A DNA stretch of 64,000 nt from Brevibacillus laterosporus DSM 25. GTDB taxonomy: Bacteria > Bacillota > Bacilli > Brevibacillales > Brevibacillaceae. A model generated the notes under the pieces. It was not told where the DNA came from. It saw only the letters and a program-made list of their open reading frames with translations, and ran no database searches. Numbering within the stretch: the first letter of the stretch is position 1; each line of letters begins with the position of its first letter. The position numbers were made by a program, and so were the translations under genes. Location of the stretch: positions 4,439,501 through 4,503,500 of the forward strand of contig NZ_CP017705.1 in assembly GCF_002706795.1 (NCBI RefSeq), written 5' to 3'. This document shows positions 38,635 through 47,584 of this stretch, piece by piece.

Positions 38635-41280
38635 ATGAACACAGACATGAAGATGAACACTAGCAACAATGCCAACATATGTATGACAACCAAGCTACAC
38701 ACCATCTTTTTGTTGGTAGGTCCTTCTGAATGTGGAAAAACGACGTTTGCGAAACATATTCTAATACCGCAGCTTCAACGCCAGGATGAATCAAAAAATT
38801 ATCGGGCAAATGTCCAGTACATTTCTTCAGACGAAATCCGACAAGAAATTCTTGGGGCACCTTATCATAAATATGATCAAAGAATGCTAGAGAGTAGTAA
38901 ACAAGCTTTTGATGTTTTATTTTCTAAACTACAAGCTGTCACAAGCTTTCCTATTCAAGCGGAATTTGTCATTGTGGACACGATTGGCTTGTCTGAAGAG
39001 TTTCGTGAACAAGTAGCCACGATTGCTCGTGAACAACATTATCAAGTAGAGATTATTTTGTTTGACTATAAAAATGTGCAAGAATATTACAATACAACCG
39101 ATCTCAATAGAAGTGTTATTGCAAATCACGTAAAACGCTTACGTCAAGAAGTATTAGGGTCATTATCCAAATTGAAAGCGAGTGCTATTCACCGTATCCG
39201 AACAAAAGATTTCATTGATCCGAACACAGGAGAAGCAAATCCAAAGTATGTTGTACAGATTGGAAACGATAAAGAATACCTGACCCATCTTTTGCCACAG
39301 GAGTACCGATATCTAGTAGTTGGGGACGTGCATGAGCAGGTTCATGCTTTGAAAGAACTGTTAGCCTCTAATGGTTTTTCTTTAAACGAAAATAAAATTT
39401 TCGCTACGGATAAAACCAGCCATTGGCGCATCGTTCTACTTGGGGACTGGATAGACAAGGGCGGGAACACGCGTGAAATAGTAGAGTTTATTTGGGAAAA
39501 TCGGAACTGGTTTTACCTGGTCAAAGGAAATCATGAAAATTTTGTCTATAAACTATTACGTGGAGATATTAAACAAAAGGAAATTGAGCCTTCTTTACTG
39601 GAAAAATACTTCACTTCGGCTGCTGATTTAAGCGATGATGAGCAGCTATGCTCGATGTTCTTTCAGCTAGTAGAGCAATCAAAGGATTTTTATCGCTTTA
39701 TCGGGTCCAAAAGCGCATCTTATTTCTTGACTCATGCGCCTTGCAAAAACAAATATATTGGCAAACTAGATGCCTATGCGAAAAAACGCCAACGTAATTT
39801 TTATTTAGATCGTGATCGGGATATCGAACAACAGCTTGATTTCCTACAAGCAGAGAGCGCTAGCAACCATCCTTATCATGTATTTGGTCACGTAGCGTCT
39901 CAGAGCTACTACCGTCTGAAAAATAAGATTGGCCTAGATAGTGGTGCAGGTCATGGACACGCTCTAAGCTCCGTTTGGTTGGATCGCAATAGGCCCATAT
40001 TTAAGCAAAGTAAAATGGATGACAGACTACTTCTCAAAGAGGCTTTACCACATCTGTTCCAAGCAAGCCATTCGGACGTACAGCTTGATTCGCTGGAGGA
40101 GTGGGACAAACGCAGAATCGAGTATGTTTTGGAGCATAAAATCAATTATATCTCGGGTACAATGGCACCTGCGGATAAAGACATTCAACAGAATGAATTG
40201 GAATCGTTACAGAAGGGACTTTCGTATTTTCGCAAGCATGGTGTAGAGCAGGTCGTTTTACAGCCTAAATATATGGGGTCACGCTGTAATATTTATTTGC
40301 ATGAGGATATTGAAAAATGCTTTGCTGTGTCTCGAAATGGCTATAAAATTAAGCAGGTTGACATAACGAAAATGTATGAGCAGCTTCATCAAAAATTTTC
40401 TCCTTATATGCTTGATAAACATATCTCAACCATAATCCTAGATGGAGAACTATTGCCGTGGAAAGCGCTTGGTGAAGGGTTAATTGAAAAGGAATATAAG
40501 GTTATTGATACAGCGGTAGGGCTAGAGCTAGATTTCTTACAAGAGAACGGATTTGCAGAAGCTCTAAAAGAATTGATCGATAAGTATGATTCTACTGCAT
40601 TTGAAACAGAGCGCCAGCATTTGAGCAAAAAGGAATTAGCAAAGCTATATGGGGATGCCACATATCAATCTTATAAATGGATTTCTCACGTCAAGGATAC
40701 ACAAATAGCTTTGGAAGAACAGAAAAAAGCTTGGCAAACCTATCATGAGCAGTTGCAGCTGTACGGAGAATCGGGAGAATTAACTTATAAGCCTTTTACG
40801 ATTCTGAAATTGATCTATCAGGATGGTACGGAAGAAATCCCCGCTTGGCCTACTTCCCAGTTATTTGGATTTGTATCTTCTGATGAATATCTATTACTTG
40901 ATTTGACGGAGGATCACTACCTAGAGAAGGCAACAGACTACTTTACGAAGCTTACAACCAAGCAGAGGATGGAGGGTGTTGTGATTAAGCCGGAGAAATT
41001 ACAAGCTGGAATAGCACCGTTTATCAAGGTTCGTAATCCAGATTATCTGACGCTGATTTATGGCTACGATTATCAATTTCCGTATCGTTATCAGAAGCTG
41101 ATTAATCAAAAACAAACACGTAAAAAATTGCAGACATCGATTGCAGAATTTGAACTGGGGCAACAAATGCTACATGTTACTAACGCAGAAATTTCCCCCG
41201 AAAATGAGGCTTACAAGCAAGTGGTAGCTAATTTGCTGTTTGAGGAGAGAAAAGAGAAGGAGCTTGATCCCAGATTGTAA
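38635..41280 (+). CDS. pnkp: polynucleotide kinase-phosphatase-ligase Pnkp (RNA repair)
   Basis: Three modules are visible in this 881-residue protein. The N-terminal kinase has the P-loop GPSECGKT (residues about 29-36). The central metallophosphatase has VVGDVHEQVHAL (about 230), LLGDWIDKGG, KGNHEN and FGHVASQ. The C-terminal nucleotidyltransferase (ligase) has KYMGSR (about 545) and DGELLPW. It heals and seals cleaved RNA, such as tRNA cut by ribotoxins, with Hen1 adding the protective methyl. ATG 38635 has good spacing from AAGGGG; a TTG at 38629 overlaps the hen1 stop. Confidence 0.95.
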   Translation: MNTDMKMNTSNNANICMTTKLHTIFLLVGPSECGKTTFAKHILIPQLQRQDESKNYRANVQYISSDEIRQEILGAPYHKYDQRMLESSKQAFDVLFSKLQAVTSFPIQAEFVIVDTIGLSEEFREQVATIAREQHYQVEIILFDYKNVQEYYNTTDLNRSVIANHVKRLRQEVLGSLSKLKASAIHRIRTKDFIDPNTGEANPKYVVQIGNDKEYLTHLLPQEYRYLVVGDVHEQVHALKELLASNGFSLNENKIFATDKTSHWRIVLLGDWIDKGGNTREIVEFIWENRNWFYLVKGNHENFVYKLLRGDIKQKEIEPSLLEKYFTSAADLSDDEQLCSMFFQLVEQSKDFYRFIGSKSASYFLTHAPCKNKYIGKLDAYAKKRQRNFYLDRDRDIEQQLDFLQAESASNHPYHVFGHVASQSYYRLKNKIGLDSGAGHGHALSSVWLDRNRPIFKQSKMDDRLLLKEALPHLFQASHSDVQLDSLEEWDKRRIEYVLEHKINYISGTMAPADKDIQQNELESLQKGLSYFRKHGVEQVVLQPKYMGSRCNIYLHEDIEKCFAVSRNGYKIKQVDITKMYEQLHQKFSPYMLDKHISTIILDGELLPWKALGEGLIEKEYKVIDTAVGLELDFLQENGFAEALKELIDKYDSTAFETERQHLSKKELAKLYGDATYQSYKWISHVKDTQIALEEQKKAWQTYHEQLQLYGESGELTYKPFTILKLIYQDGTEEIPAWPTSQLFGFVSSDEYLLLDLTEDHYLEKATDYFTKLTTKQRMEGVVIKPEKLQAGIAPFIKVRNPDYLTLIYGYDYQFPYRYQKLINQKQTRKKLQTSIAEFELGQQMLHVTNAEISPENEAYKQVVANLLFEERKEKELDPRL

Positions 41281-41388
41281 TAGTAGGTGAACCTACGAGA
41301 ATGGATAAGTTCACTTACTAATGAGGTTATAAACAATAGGAATTGTTTAGTAAAAGCAGAGAACACCAAAGCTGTAGTCTGAAAAGAG

Positions 41389-41427
41389 GAGACCTTTATC
41401 TATAAGGAGAAAGGTCTCTCTTTTTTT
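41389..41427 (+). terminator. intrinsic terminator after pnkp
   Basis: GAGACCTTT pairs with AAAGGTCTC, followed by TCTTTTTTTA. The convergent acetyltransferase gene ends inside it, so it may serve both directions. Confidence 0.85.
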
Positions 41428-41986
41428 ATCTTTTATTGTCAAACTCGCTTCGCAAAATAGCAAAAATAACAGCGTCAACAAAACAGCCTTTTTCGAAAAA
41501 ATATTCCTTCAGGAAACCTTCTTCTCGGAGCCCCGTTTTGGTTAAAAGTTTTCTTGATCCCTCGTTCTCTGGGTCAATAAAAGCTTCAATTCGATTCAAA
41601 TTCCATTGAGAAAAACCAAAAGCAACAATCGCTTGAATTGCTTCAGACATGATTCCCTGCTGCCAATACTCAGGAGATAGCTCGTATCCAATTTCTGCCT
41701 TTGAATGCTCTTTGTTCACATTATGATATCCGCAGGTTCCAATCACTACATCGTCGGCTTTGTGTGTAATACCCCAACGAATCCCTTGCTTTTCCAAAAA
41801 GCGTTCGTTAAATAAAGAAATGATGTTTTCTGCTTGTTCTAGTTCTGTGAACGTTTCTAAGTCATAATATTTCATTACTTCATCCTTTGAGAAATAATGA
41901 AATATGGCAGGTGCATCAGAGGGTTGCAACTGACGAAGAATAAGTCTCGTTGTTTCAAGTTTCGGAAAGATTTGTACAGTATTCAT
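41426..41986 (-). CDS. GNAT-family acetyltransferase (RimJ/RimL-like)
   Basis: The 186-residue protein begins TTRLILRQLQPSDAPAIF, as RimJ/RimL-type enzymes do, and has an acetyl-CoA-binding region around YWQQGIMSEAIQAIVAFGF and a NEGSRKLLTKTGL helix. The substrate is unknown. ATG 41986 follows GAGGAACAGG. It lies on the opposite strand between pnkp and the RtcB gene. Confidence 0.88.
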   Translation of the reverse strand: MNTVQIFPKLETTRLILRQLQPSDAPAIFHYFSKDEVMKYYDLETFTELEQAENIISLFNERFLEKQGIRWGITHKADDVVIGTCGYHNVNKEHSKAEIGYELSPEYWQQGIMSEAIQAIVAFGFSQWNLNRIEAFIDPENEGSRKLLTKTGLREEGFLKEYFFEKGCFVDAVIFAILRSEFDNKR

Positions 41987-42223
41987 TCTACCTGTTCCTC
42001 TCTTGATCATCGTTTATTCGCTTATCATTACAAATCAACTCATCTAAGTAGCTATTACTATCAGATAGTTGGAACTATTTTAACATAAGAGGAAAAATAT
42101 ACAATCTAATTGGGTGAAAGATGCAAAAATTGAGGAAGATTTGTTACAATCAGGTCATAAGACCACTGGCAAAAGGTGAAATCGAAGGATTTAGAAAATA
42201 ATAAGCAACTAGGAGAGTGAAAT

Positions 42224-43447
42224 ATGTACCAAACCATTCAAAACGTACGTGTCTGGGGAACTCCGCTAGACAATGCTGTCTCGCAAGCTGTAACCTGTGC
42301 CCAGCATGGAAATGTTGTGCAGGTGCTATTGATGGCTGATCATCACAAAGGGTACTCTCAACCGGTTGGGGGAGTTGTCGTCTACGATGGGCAAATCTCT
42401 CCATCTGGAGTAGGTTATGATATAGCATGTGGAAATAAGGCGGTCCGTACTAATTTACTGTATCAGGATATCAAACAAAAAATGCCTGCTATTATGAACA
42501 AAATTGCCAAACGAATCTCCTTTGGAATGGGACGCGTGAATAATGAGAGGGTAGATCATAAGCTATTTGACGATGATAATTGGCACGTGTATAAGCAAAT
42601 TGGCAAAAAAGAATACCAGTCTCTCTATTCATTGGCGCGCAATCAATTAGGGACGGTAGGAAGCGGTAACCATTTTGTGGACATTTTTGTGGAAGAGGCT
42701 ACGGACGCTGTTTGGATTGCAAATCACTTTGGCAGTCGTGGTTTTGGTCATAAGACAGCGAGTGGATTCCTCAATTTGGCTCACGGTCGTGGTTTTTCCG
42801 ATAAGGCACCAGGAGAAAGCATGGATCAAGCTCCGACCTTGCTAGATTTGCATACAGAAATTGGTGATATGTATCTGCGAGCTATGAGCTTAGCCGGTAA
42901 GTATGCTTATGCAGGGCGCGACTATGTGATTGATCAAGTATTAAAAATTTTAGGAGCCTCTAGTACGTTTGAGGTGCACAATCATCATAATTTTGCGTGG
43001 AAGGAAATACATGACGAGAAAGAGTATGTTGTCGTACGTAAAGGGGCAACTCCTTCTGCACCTGGTCAGCTTGGATTTATCGGCGGTAGTATGGGGGATA
43101 TTTCTGTAATTGTTCAAGGAAAGGATTCCCAAGAAAACAAAGATGCTTTTTACAGTACGGTGCATGGAGCAGGTAGAATAATGAGTCGAACAGAAGCGGC
43201 AGGTCGTCTTAATTGGAAAACTCGTAAGCGTAGTGGAGGAAAGATTACTGAAGAGCAAATGCAAAAAGCCGTGCAAGATTTCGGTGTAGAGCTTCGTGGT
43301 GCAGGCCCAGATGAAAGCCCCTTTGTATATAAAAAGCTACAAGATGTCCTGCAAGCTCACACCGACACACTAGATGTTTTACATGTGTTAAAGCCTGTAG
43401 GGGTATGTATGGCAGGCTCAGACGAGTTTGACCCATATAAGGATTAA
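42224..43447 (+). CDS. rtcB: RtcB-family RNA ligase
   Basis: The 407-residue product has the RtcB signatures GVGYDIACGNKAVRTN (metal-binding Asp and Cys), SGNHFVDIF, FEVHNHHNF and HGAGRIMSRTEA (the GMP-accepting His region). RtcB joins 2',3'-cyclic phosphate or 3'-phosphate RNA ends to 5'-OH ends with GTP and Mn2+. It is a second, chemically different RNA-sealing enzyme about 1 kb from hen1-pnkp. The start follows AGGAG. Confidence 0.93.
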   Translation: MYQTIQNVRVWGTPLDNAVSQAVTCAQHGNVVQVLLMADHHKGYSQPVGGVVVYDGQISPSGVGYDIACGNKAVRTNLLYQDIKQKMPAIMNKIAKRISFGMGRVNNERVDHKLFDDDNWHVYKQIGKKEYQSLYSLARNQLGTVGSGNHFVDIFVEEATDAVWIANHFGSRGFGHKTASGFLNLAHGRGFSDKAPGESMDQAPTLLDLHTEIGDMYLRAMSLAGKYAYAGRDYVIDQVLKILGASSTFEVHNHHNFAWKEIHDEKEYVVVRKGATPSAPGQLGFIGGSMGDISVIVQGKDSQENKDAFYSTVHGAGRIMSRTEAAGRLNWKTRKRSGGKITEEQMQKAVQDFGVELRGAGPDESPFVYKKLQDVLQAHTDTLDVLHVLKPVGVCMAGSDEFDPYKD

Positions 43448-43593
43448 CAGGTAAAAGAAAAGACTGATTTTTCTTGTTACACTTTCTTTTCCCAAAGCGT
43501 TTGCTTCTTCTCTCATTTGGATATTTAATAGAGAGGGGAACAGATTTACTTGGTTCCTTGTTTTCCAGTAGCAGGAAATGGGAGGAGATATCT

Positions 43594-44343
43594 ATGAATA
43601 ACATCATTGAAACCATGCTGAACCATCGTTCTATTCGACAGTATGAGGACCGTCCGTTATCAGAAGAACAAATTACTACGATTGTCAAATGTGCACAAGC
43701 GGCCTCAACCTCCAGTTACATACAAGCTTATTCAATCATCGGAATTACAGATAAAGAGACAAAACGTCAGTTGGCTGAGCTATGTGGTAATCAACCGTAT
43801 GTAGAAACCAATGGTCACCTGTTTGTTTTTTGTGCTGATTTACACCGTCATCAAGTGATTGCAGAGATGGAAGGAAAAGAGCTTACTCCAGCCATTGAAA
43901 GCACAGAAAAATTTATGGTAGCAGTGATCGATGCGACACTTGCAGCACAGAATGCGGCCCTTGCAGCAGAATCTATGGGGCTTGGCATTTGCTATATTGG
44001 TGGTTTGCGCAATCAATTGCAGGCTGTCACAGAGCTTTTACACATCCCTACTCACGTCATGCCACTCTTTGCAATGACAGTAGGCTATCCGTTACACGAA
44101 TCGAGTCAGAAGCCACGTTTGCCACTTGCACATGTGTACCATCAGGGGAAATATAATCAGGATGCACACAGCTACCAACAGCAATTGCAGAAGTATAACG
44201 AGACGATCTCTAGCTACTATCAAGAACGTACACAAGGCGAACGCTCAGATACATGGACAGCGCAGATGGCCAATATGCTGTCCAAACCCGCTCGTATGTA
44301 TATGAAGGAATTTGTAGAGAAGCAAGGACTGAACAAAAAGTAG
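43594..44343 (+). CDS. NADPH-dependent nitro/flavin oxidoreductase (NfsA/NfrA family)
   Basis: The 249-residue protein starts MLNHRSIRQYEDRPLSEEQ and contains AAQNAALAAESMGLGICYIGGLRN and FAMTVGYP, the FMN-binding pattern of the NfsA-type nitroreductases. It would reduce flavins, quinones or nitro compounds using NADPH. ATG 43594 is chosen for its GGAGGAG site; the frame is open further upstream without a ribosome site. A quinone-reductase-like gene follows after 58 bases on the same strand. Confidence 0.9.
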   Translation: MNNIIETMLNHRSIRQYEDRPLSEEQITTIVKCAQAASTSSYIQAYSIIGITDKETKRQLAELCGNQPYVETNGHLFVFCADLHRHQVIAEMEGKELTPAIESTEKFMVAVIDATLAAQNAALAAESMGLGICYIGGLRNQLQAVTELLHIPTHVMPLFAMTVGYPLHESSQKPRLPLAHVYHQGKYNQDAHSYQQQLQKYNETISSYYQERTQGERSDTWTAQMANMLSKPARMYMKEFVEKQGLNKK

Positions 44344-44401
44344 GTTGGTATGAAAGCACGTAACTAGGTAAGCATTACTACGGTAATTTGGAGGTAATCT
44401 C

Positions 44402-44932
44402 ATGAAGGTGTTAGTTATCGCTGCTCATCCTACTATCGAGGAGTCAGTTGTTAATCGCGCATGGATAGAGGAAGCAAAGAAACATGTAGCGATTACGGTA
44501 CATGAGCTTTATAAAGAATATCCTGACGAACAAATTCATGTGGAAGCAGAACAAAAATTATGTGAGCAGCACGACCGAATTGTTTTGCAGTTTCCGTTCT
44601 ACTGGTATAGCTCGCCTTCGTTACTTAAAAAGTGGCAAGATGTAGTTCTGACCCATGGATGGGCGTACGGTACAAATGGGAACAAATTACACAATAAAGA
44701 ATTAATCCTTGCGATAACAACAGGAAGTGTGGAGGAAAAATATCGTGCTGGTGGCCTGAATCAGTACTCCATGAGCGAATTATTGAAGCCTTTCCAAGCA
44801 ACAAGTAATTTAATTGGTACGACATTTTTGCCCGCTTATCTTTTCCATGGGGTATATCAAGCGGATGAGCATGCTGTCCAAAAGAGTGCAGAAGAGTATG
44901 TGAAATATATTGTAGCAGAACATCAGGTGTAA
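44402..44932 (+). CDS. flavodoxin-fold NAD(P)H oxidoreductase (KefF/YwrO-like)
   Basis: The 176-residue product has the flavodoxin-like quinone-reductase pattern: VLVIAAHPTIEESVVNRA at the start, then IVLQFPFYWYSSPSLLKKWQDVVL and HGWAYG, and TTGS later. It binds FAD or FMN and reduces quinone-like electrophiles. The gene follows GGAGG and, with the nitroreductase before it, makes a probable two-gene electrophile-detoxification unit closed by a hairpin terminator. Confidence 0.9.
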   Translation: MKVLVIAAHPTIEESVVNRAWIEEAKKHVAITVHELYKEYPDEQIHVEAEQKLCEQHDRIVLQFPFYWYSSPSLLKKWQDVVLTHGWAYGTNGNKLHNKELILAITTGSVEEKYRAGGLNQYSMSELLKPFQATSNLIGTTFLPAYLFHGVYQADEHAVQKSAEEYVKYIVAEHQV

Positions 44933-44940
44933 AGCTTGTG

Positions 44941-44982
44941 AGATCCAAGACGTCCTATATTTAGGTATCTTGGATCTTTTTC
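44941..44982 (+). terminator. intrinsic terminator after the flavodoxin-fold gene
   Basis: AGATCCAAGA pairs with TCTTGGATCT and is followed by TTTTT. Confidence 0.9.
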
Positions 44983-45146
44983 ATGCTTCTTATTTATTTA
45001 TAACGGTATAAAGTAGCTCGAATACGGGAGCAAGCTACTAGCAATCCATTTCTTGTTTTTTTATAATAGTTGGCTCGTTCGTTGAGTAAGTCTTTCCCTT
45101 TTGATACACTATGGAAATAGCCGAATAGGTAGGAAGTGAATGTGAT

Positions 45147-45755
45147 ATGCCGTCTTTTGAGAATGGAAATTATGAAGAAATTAACTATAATCATCTGGAT
45201 TTACGTGAAACAGAAATCCGTAATTCTGTTTTTACCAAATGCTTATTTATTGGTACACAGTTACATGAGGTGATGACTACGGGGTGCCAGTTTATTGACT
45301 GTGATTTTTCTGGTGCCAGCTTTAATGCCTCTATACATGTGCGTTCTGCTTTTACCAATTGCCGTTTCTTTGGGGCAAATTTATTTTCAAGTAGGTTTGA
45401 AGAATGCAAAATGGTAGGTTCTGATTTTGCCAACGTGGTGTGGGATGGTATTACCATTCAAGGTGGCGATTGGTCTTATACAAATCTACGGTATGCGAAT
45501 TGGTCCAAACAAAAGCTGCAAGATATCAAATTAGTAGAGGCAGATTTGGCATTCGCCCGTCTGGAGAAGGCAGACCTAACAAACGCTGATTTATCTTACG
45601 CAAGCTTTGGTAACACTACTTTAAAAGGGGCAGATTTACGTGGGGCCAAGCTGGAAGGAATTGATTGGAAATCGTTTAATGTTCAAGGTGTTCGCCTCGA
45701 TTTTGTACAGGCGGTAGCGTTTACTCGCTCATACGGGGCATGTGTAGAGTGTTGA
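45147..45755 (+). CDS. pentapeptide-repeat protein
   Basis: The 202-residue protein is built of A(D/N)LXX-type pentapeptides through most of its length (CDFSGASFNA, NCRFFGANLFSS, ADLTNADLSYASF, KGADLRGAKLEG). These form a right-handed square beta-helix. Some members mimic DNA and protect gyrase (Qnr, MfpA), but most have no known role, and nothing here proves a Qnr function. It stands alone. Confidence 0.88.
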   Translation: MPSFENGNYEEINYNHLDLRETEIRNSVFTKCLFIGTQLHEVMTTGCQFIDCDFSGASFNASIHVRSAFTNCRFFGANLFSSRFEECKMVGSDFANVVWDGITIQGGDWSYTNLRYANWSKQKLQDIKLVEADLAFARLEKADLTNADLSYASFGNTTLKGADLRGAKLEGIDWKSFNVQGVRLDFVQAVAFTRSYGACVEC

Positions 45756-45875
45756 TTTGCTTACTAAAAAAGGAACAGGCATCTTAAAACGTTGATATAA
45801 CAATGATTTTAGCTATATAACAGTGATTTAGATTTGAGTGTAACAGGTATAGGAATGATGAACATAAAAGGATAA

Positions 45876-45906
45876 AAGACACCGGAATTTAATCTGGTGT
45901 CTTATT
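45876..45906 (+). terminator. probable terminator after the pentapeptide-repeat gene
   Basis: AAGACACC pairs with GGTGTCTT, followed by ATTCT. It lies 120 bases past the stop; the stretch between shows nothing else recognisable. Confidence 0.5.
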
Positions 45907-46046
45907 CTATGGTGCCAGATGCTTTGGGTTGAAATATGGGTTCAAATTTATTAGTAGCTTCTTTATCTGCTGATTGGGGGGCGCATAGAAGTTATTATAG
46001 GAATATGCAAAAGTCACTTAGACCTAGAAAATCAAAATAAAAAAAA

Positions 46047-46245
46047 CTAATCTTTTCGAATTACTAAATAAATTACCAAACCAATGATAGGAAAAGCCAA
46101 TATAGCTATCAATGCAATGAGTGAGAATTCCTTACTATTACCTCTACTTCTTGAATCGCGATAGGCCCAGATACTAAAGAAAATATTTAAGAAAATGGGC
46201 AGTAACGCAAAAAAAACTCTGACCAACTTCGCCCATGTTAATCAA
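46047..46245 (-). pseudogene. small PLDc_N-like membrane protein gene split by a frameshift in an A8/T8 run
   Basis: From TTG 46245, five bases after AGGTGA, the frame encodes MINMGEVGQS and reaches a run of eight Ts (minus strand; 46211-46218). A shift of one base there continues as FFALLPIFLNIFFSIWAYRD and ends FPIIGLVIYLVIRKD at the stop at 46047. The reconstructed protein of about 65 residues has two membrane spans and the FPIIG ending of small phospholipase-D-N-terminal-like membrane proteins. It is either a real indel or a homopolymer sequence error. Confidence 0.5.
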
Positions 46246-46369
46246 GGAAATCACCTGCTTTTTAAGTTTGCGAGACATTTCGATTATATAAAAAAATGGG
46301 TAAATTGTGTAATTACTTCTTTGCTAGGTTAATTTACACAACACACGTTTGTAAGAAAGGGTAAGCACA

Positions 46370-46531
46370 ATGAAACAACATGAAGTCTTATCTGCTTTAG
46401 ACAGGATAAGAGAAATGATGGATGCAGAAATTAAAAAGAATACGGATTGGATATGTAAAGTAGTAGGATGCGGGAAAAAAAGGAGGAAGCCAATGAGTAG
46501 AGAGATTGACGCGAAAGAGAGGAAAAAATGA
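46370..46531 (+). CDS. small charged protein, function unknown
   Basis: An AAAGG ribosome-like site precedes an ATG opening a 53-residue frame starting MKQHEVLSALDRIREMMDAE, with CKVVGCGKKRRK in the middle and a Lys/Arg-rich tail. It is not recognised. Its stop overlaps the terminator of the opposite-strand Cys/Arg/Asp-rich gene. Confidence 0.45.
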   Translation: MKQHEVLSALDRIREMMDAEIKKNTDWICKVVGCGKKRRKPMSREIDAKERKK

Positions 46532-46562
46532 TACCGTCCAAAAGCTAAATTCGGACGGTATC
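46523..46562 (-). terminator. terminator of the Cys/Arg/Asp-rich gene
   Basis: GATACCGTCC pairs with GGACGGTATC; read on the minus strand it is followed by ATTTTTTCC. Confidence 0.85.
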
Positions 46563-46571
46563 GGGTTAATC

Positions 46572-46733
46572 CTAGCAACAACGACGGCGTCTACGGAAGC
46601 AACCGCAATCGCGATCACGATCACGGTCACGGTCACGGTCACGACGGCGTCTACGGAAGCAACCGCAATCGCGATCACGATCACGATCACGATCACGACG
46701 GCGACGACGACAGCGACGACAGCTACAAGACAT
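46572..46733 (-). CDS. Cys/Arg/Asp-rich low-complexity protein, possibly a spore coat component
   Basis: ATG 46733 follows GAGGGGGTGAAGTA and opens a 53-residue protein made of Cys pairs, poly-Arg and alternating Arg-Asp: MSCSCRRC, then two copies of RRRRRDRDRD...CGCF, ending RRRRRCC. The repeat unit is 20 residues and is exact in DNA over 45 bases. A good ribosome site and a tight terminator argue that it is expressed. Low-complexity, Cys-rich small proteins are common in spore coats, but that role is a guess here; metal or polyanion binding is also possible. Confidence 0.6.
   Translation of the reverse strand: MSCSCRRCRRRRRDRDRDRDRDCGCFRRRRRDRDRDRDRDRDCGCFRRRRRCC
46581..46685. repeat. 45-bp perfect direct repeat, period 60 bp
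   Basis: Bases 46581-46625 and 46641-46685 are identical. They form the two repeat units of the Cys/Arg/Asp-rich protein, 20 codons per period; a TCACGG/TCACGA hexamer series lies between and after them. Confidence 0.9.
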
Positions 46734-46804
46734 TACTTCACCCCCTCTTTGTTTCATACTTTATATATAATCGAAAATAGCTGAAAACGATTGGACGAAC
46801 CCTC

Positions 46805-46966
46805 ATGGAAATACGTCTATTTATGCGATTATTGGCTAATCTTACAATTTCCTTTAATCAAGGCCTTATGTTTCATCATGAAGAAATAAACCATTTACCG
46901 ACCGTTGTGGTTTTTCGTGGTTACAACAAAAAGGCGTGGATATTACGTCGTATGTGGTGGGAATAA
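46805..46966 (+). CDS. possible small ORF, function unknown
   Basis: A 53-residue frame starts MEIRLFMRLLANLTISF and ends AWILRRMWWE. There is no clear ribosome site and nothing is recognised. It is listed because it covers most of the otherwise empty 320 bases before the YmaF-like gene. A hairpin (AATGCTTCCG/CGGGAGCATT, about 47001-47025) follows it. Confidence 0.25.
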   Translation: MEIRLFMRLLANLTISFNQGLMFHHEEINHLPTVVVFRGYNKKAWILRRMWWE

Positions 46967-47052
46967 CATGAAAGAAGCCCCCGTTAGGAGGCATCTATAC
47001 AATGCTTCCGTGTGCGGGAGCATTAAAAATCAAACGAGATTTCGTATATCTT

Positions 47053-47427
47053 TTATATGAGGGGTTTTTGAATTAAAGTAGCAAACTCAAATTGATGTAC
47101 ATGCCCATCATCTAAGGTAGTAGACCCTTTAACAAAATGTATATGTTTTCCGTTTCCGACAGGTATAGCAGGACCAGTTACTATACCGACTTCATGATGA
47201 TGATTTAAAAAATCGGTATTTGAAAGTATTGCATGTACGTGGCTGTCACCAAAAGGTATGACTTCGCTAGTTACTCCTGCAAAACGGTGGTTATGTCTAT
47301 CATCACCTTCTTCTGCAAGTTGTGTACTACCTAAGAACTCATGTACATGTGTTTGTACTGTCGTTGTTCTACTTTTCTTTTTTTTCGTACTCTCTGCTTT
47401 TTTGATTTTTCCTTTTCTTTTATCCAC
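47053..47427 (-). CDS. YmaF-family protein with repeated His-x-His motifs
   Basis: The 124-residue product has a Lys-rich head and six evenly spaced histidine motifs (HVHEF, RHNHRF, SHVHAI, NHHHEV, KHIHFV, GHVHQF), the pattern of the YmaF family. The spacing suggests beta-hairpin repeats and possibly metal binding; the function of the family is unknown. The start is GTG 47427, five bases from AGGGA. It stands alone. Confidence 0.75.
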   Translation of the reverse strand: MDKRKGKIKKAESTKKKKSRTTTVQTHVHEFLGSTQLAEEGDDRHNHRFAGVTSEVIPFGDSHVHAILSNTDFLNHHHEVGIVTGPAIPVGNGKHIHFVKGSTTLDDGHVHQFEFATLIQKPLI

Positions 47428-47584
47428 AATTATCCCTGCTTTCTGTCAAGAGATACTGCCATTTTATTAATACAGGCATGGACAAGTGTTAGATACTTGC
47501 CCTATTTTTATCATTCTGGGAACGGATATATGAAAAAAGGCACTACAGAATAAGAGCGATTATAAAAATGATAGACATATAAAC

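Noticed and set aside
45147-45755. Qnr-type quinolone resistance protein
   Set aside because: Only the generic pentapeptide pattern is seen; no Qnr-specific loops can be claimed from sequence reading.
45935-45965. GGTTCAAAT motif suggesting a tRNA T-loop
   Set aside because: No acceptor stem, anticodon arm or CCA-like end can be folded around it.
46581-46730. Short tandem repeats suggesting a CRISPR array
   Set aside because: The units are coding, 60 bases apart with low-complexity spacers, and no cas gene is near.
46506-46784. Thr/Ala/Ile-rich frame on the plus strand and Val/Ile-rich frame on the minus strand over the repeat
   Set aside because: They are the other frames of the repeat encoding the Cys/Arg/Asp-rich protein, which alone has a good ribosome site and terminator.
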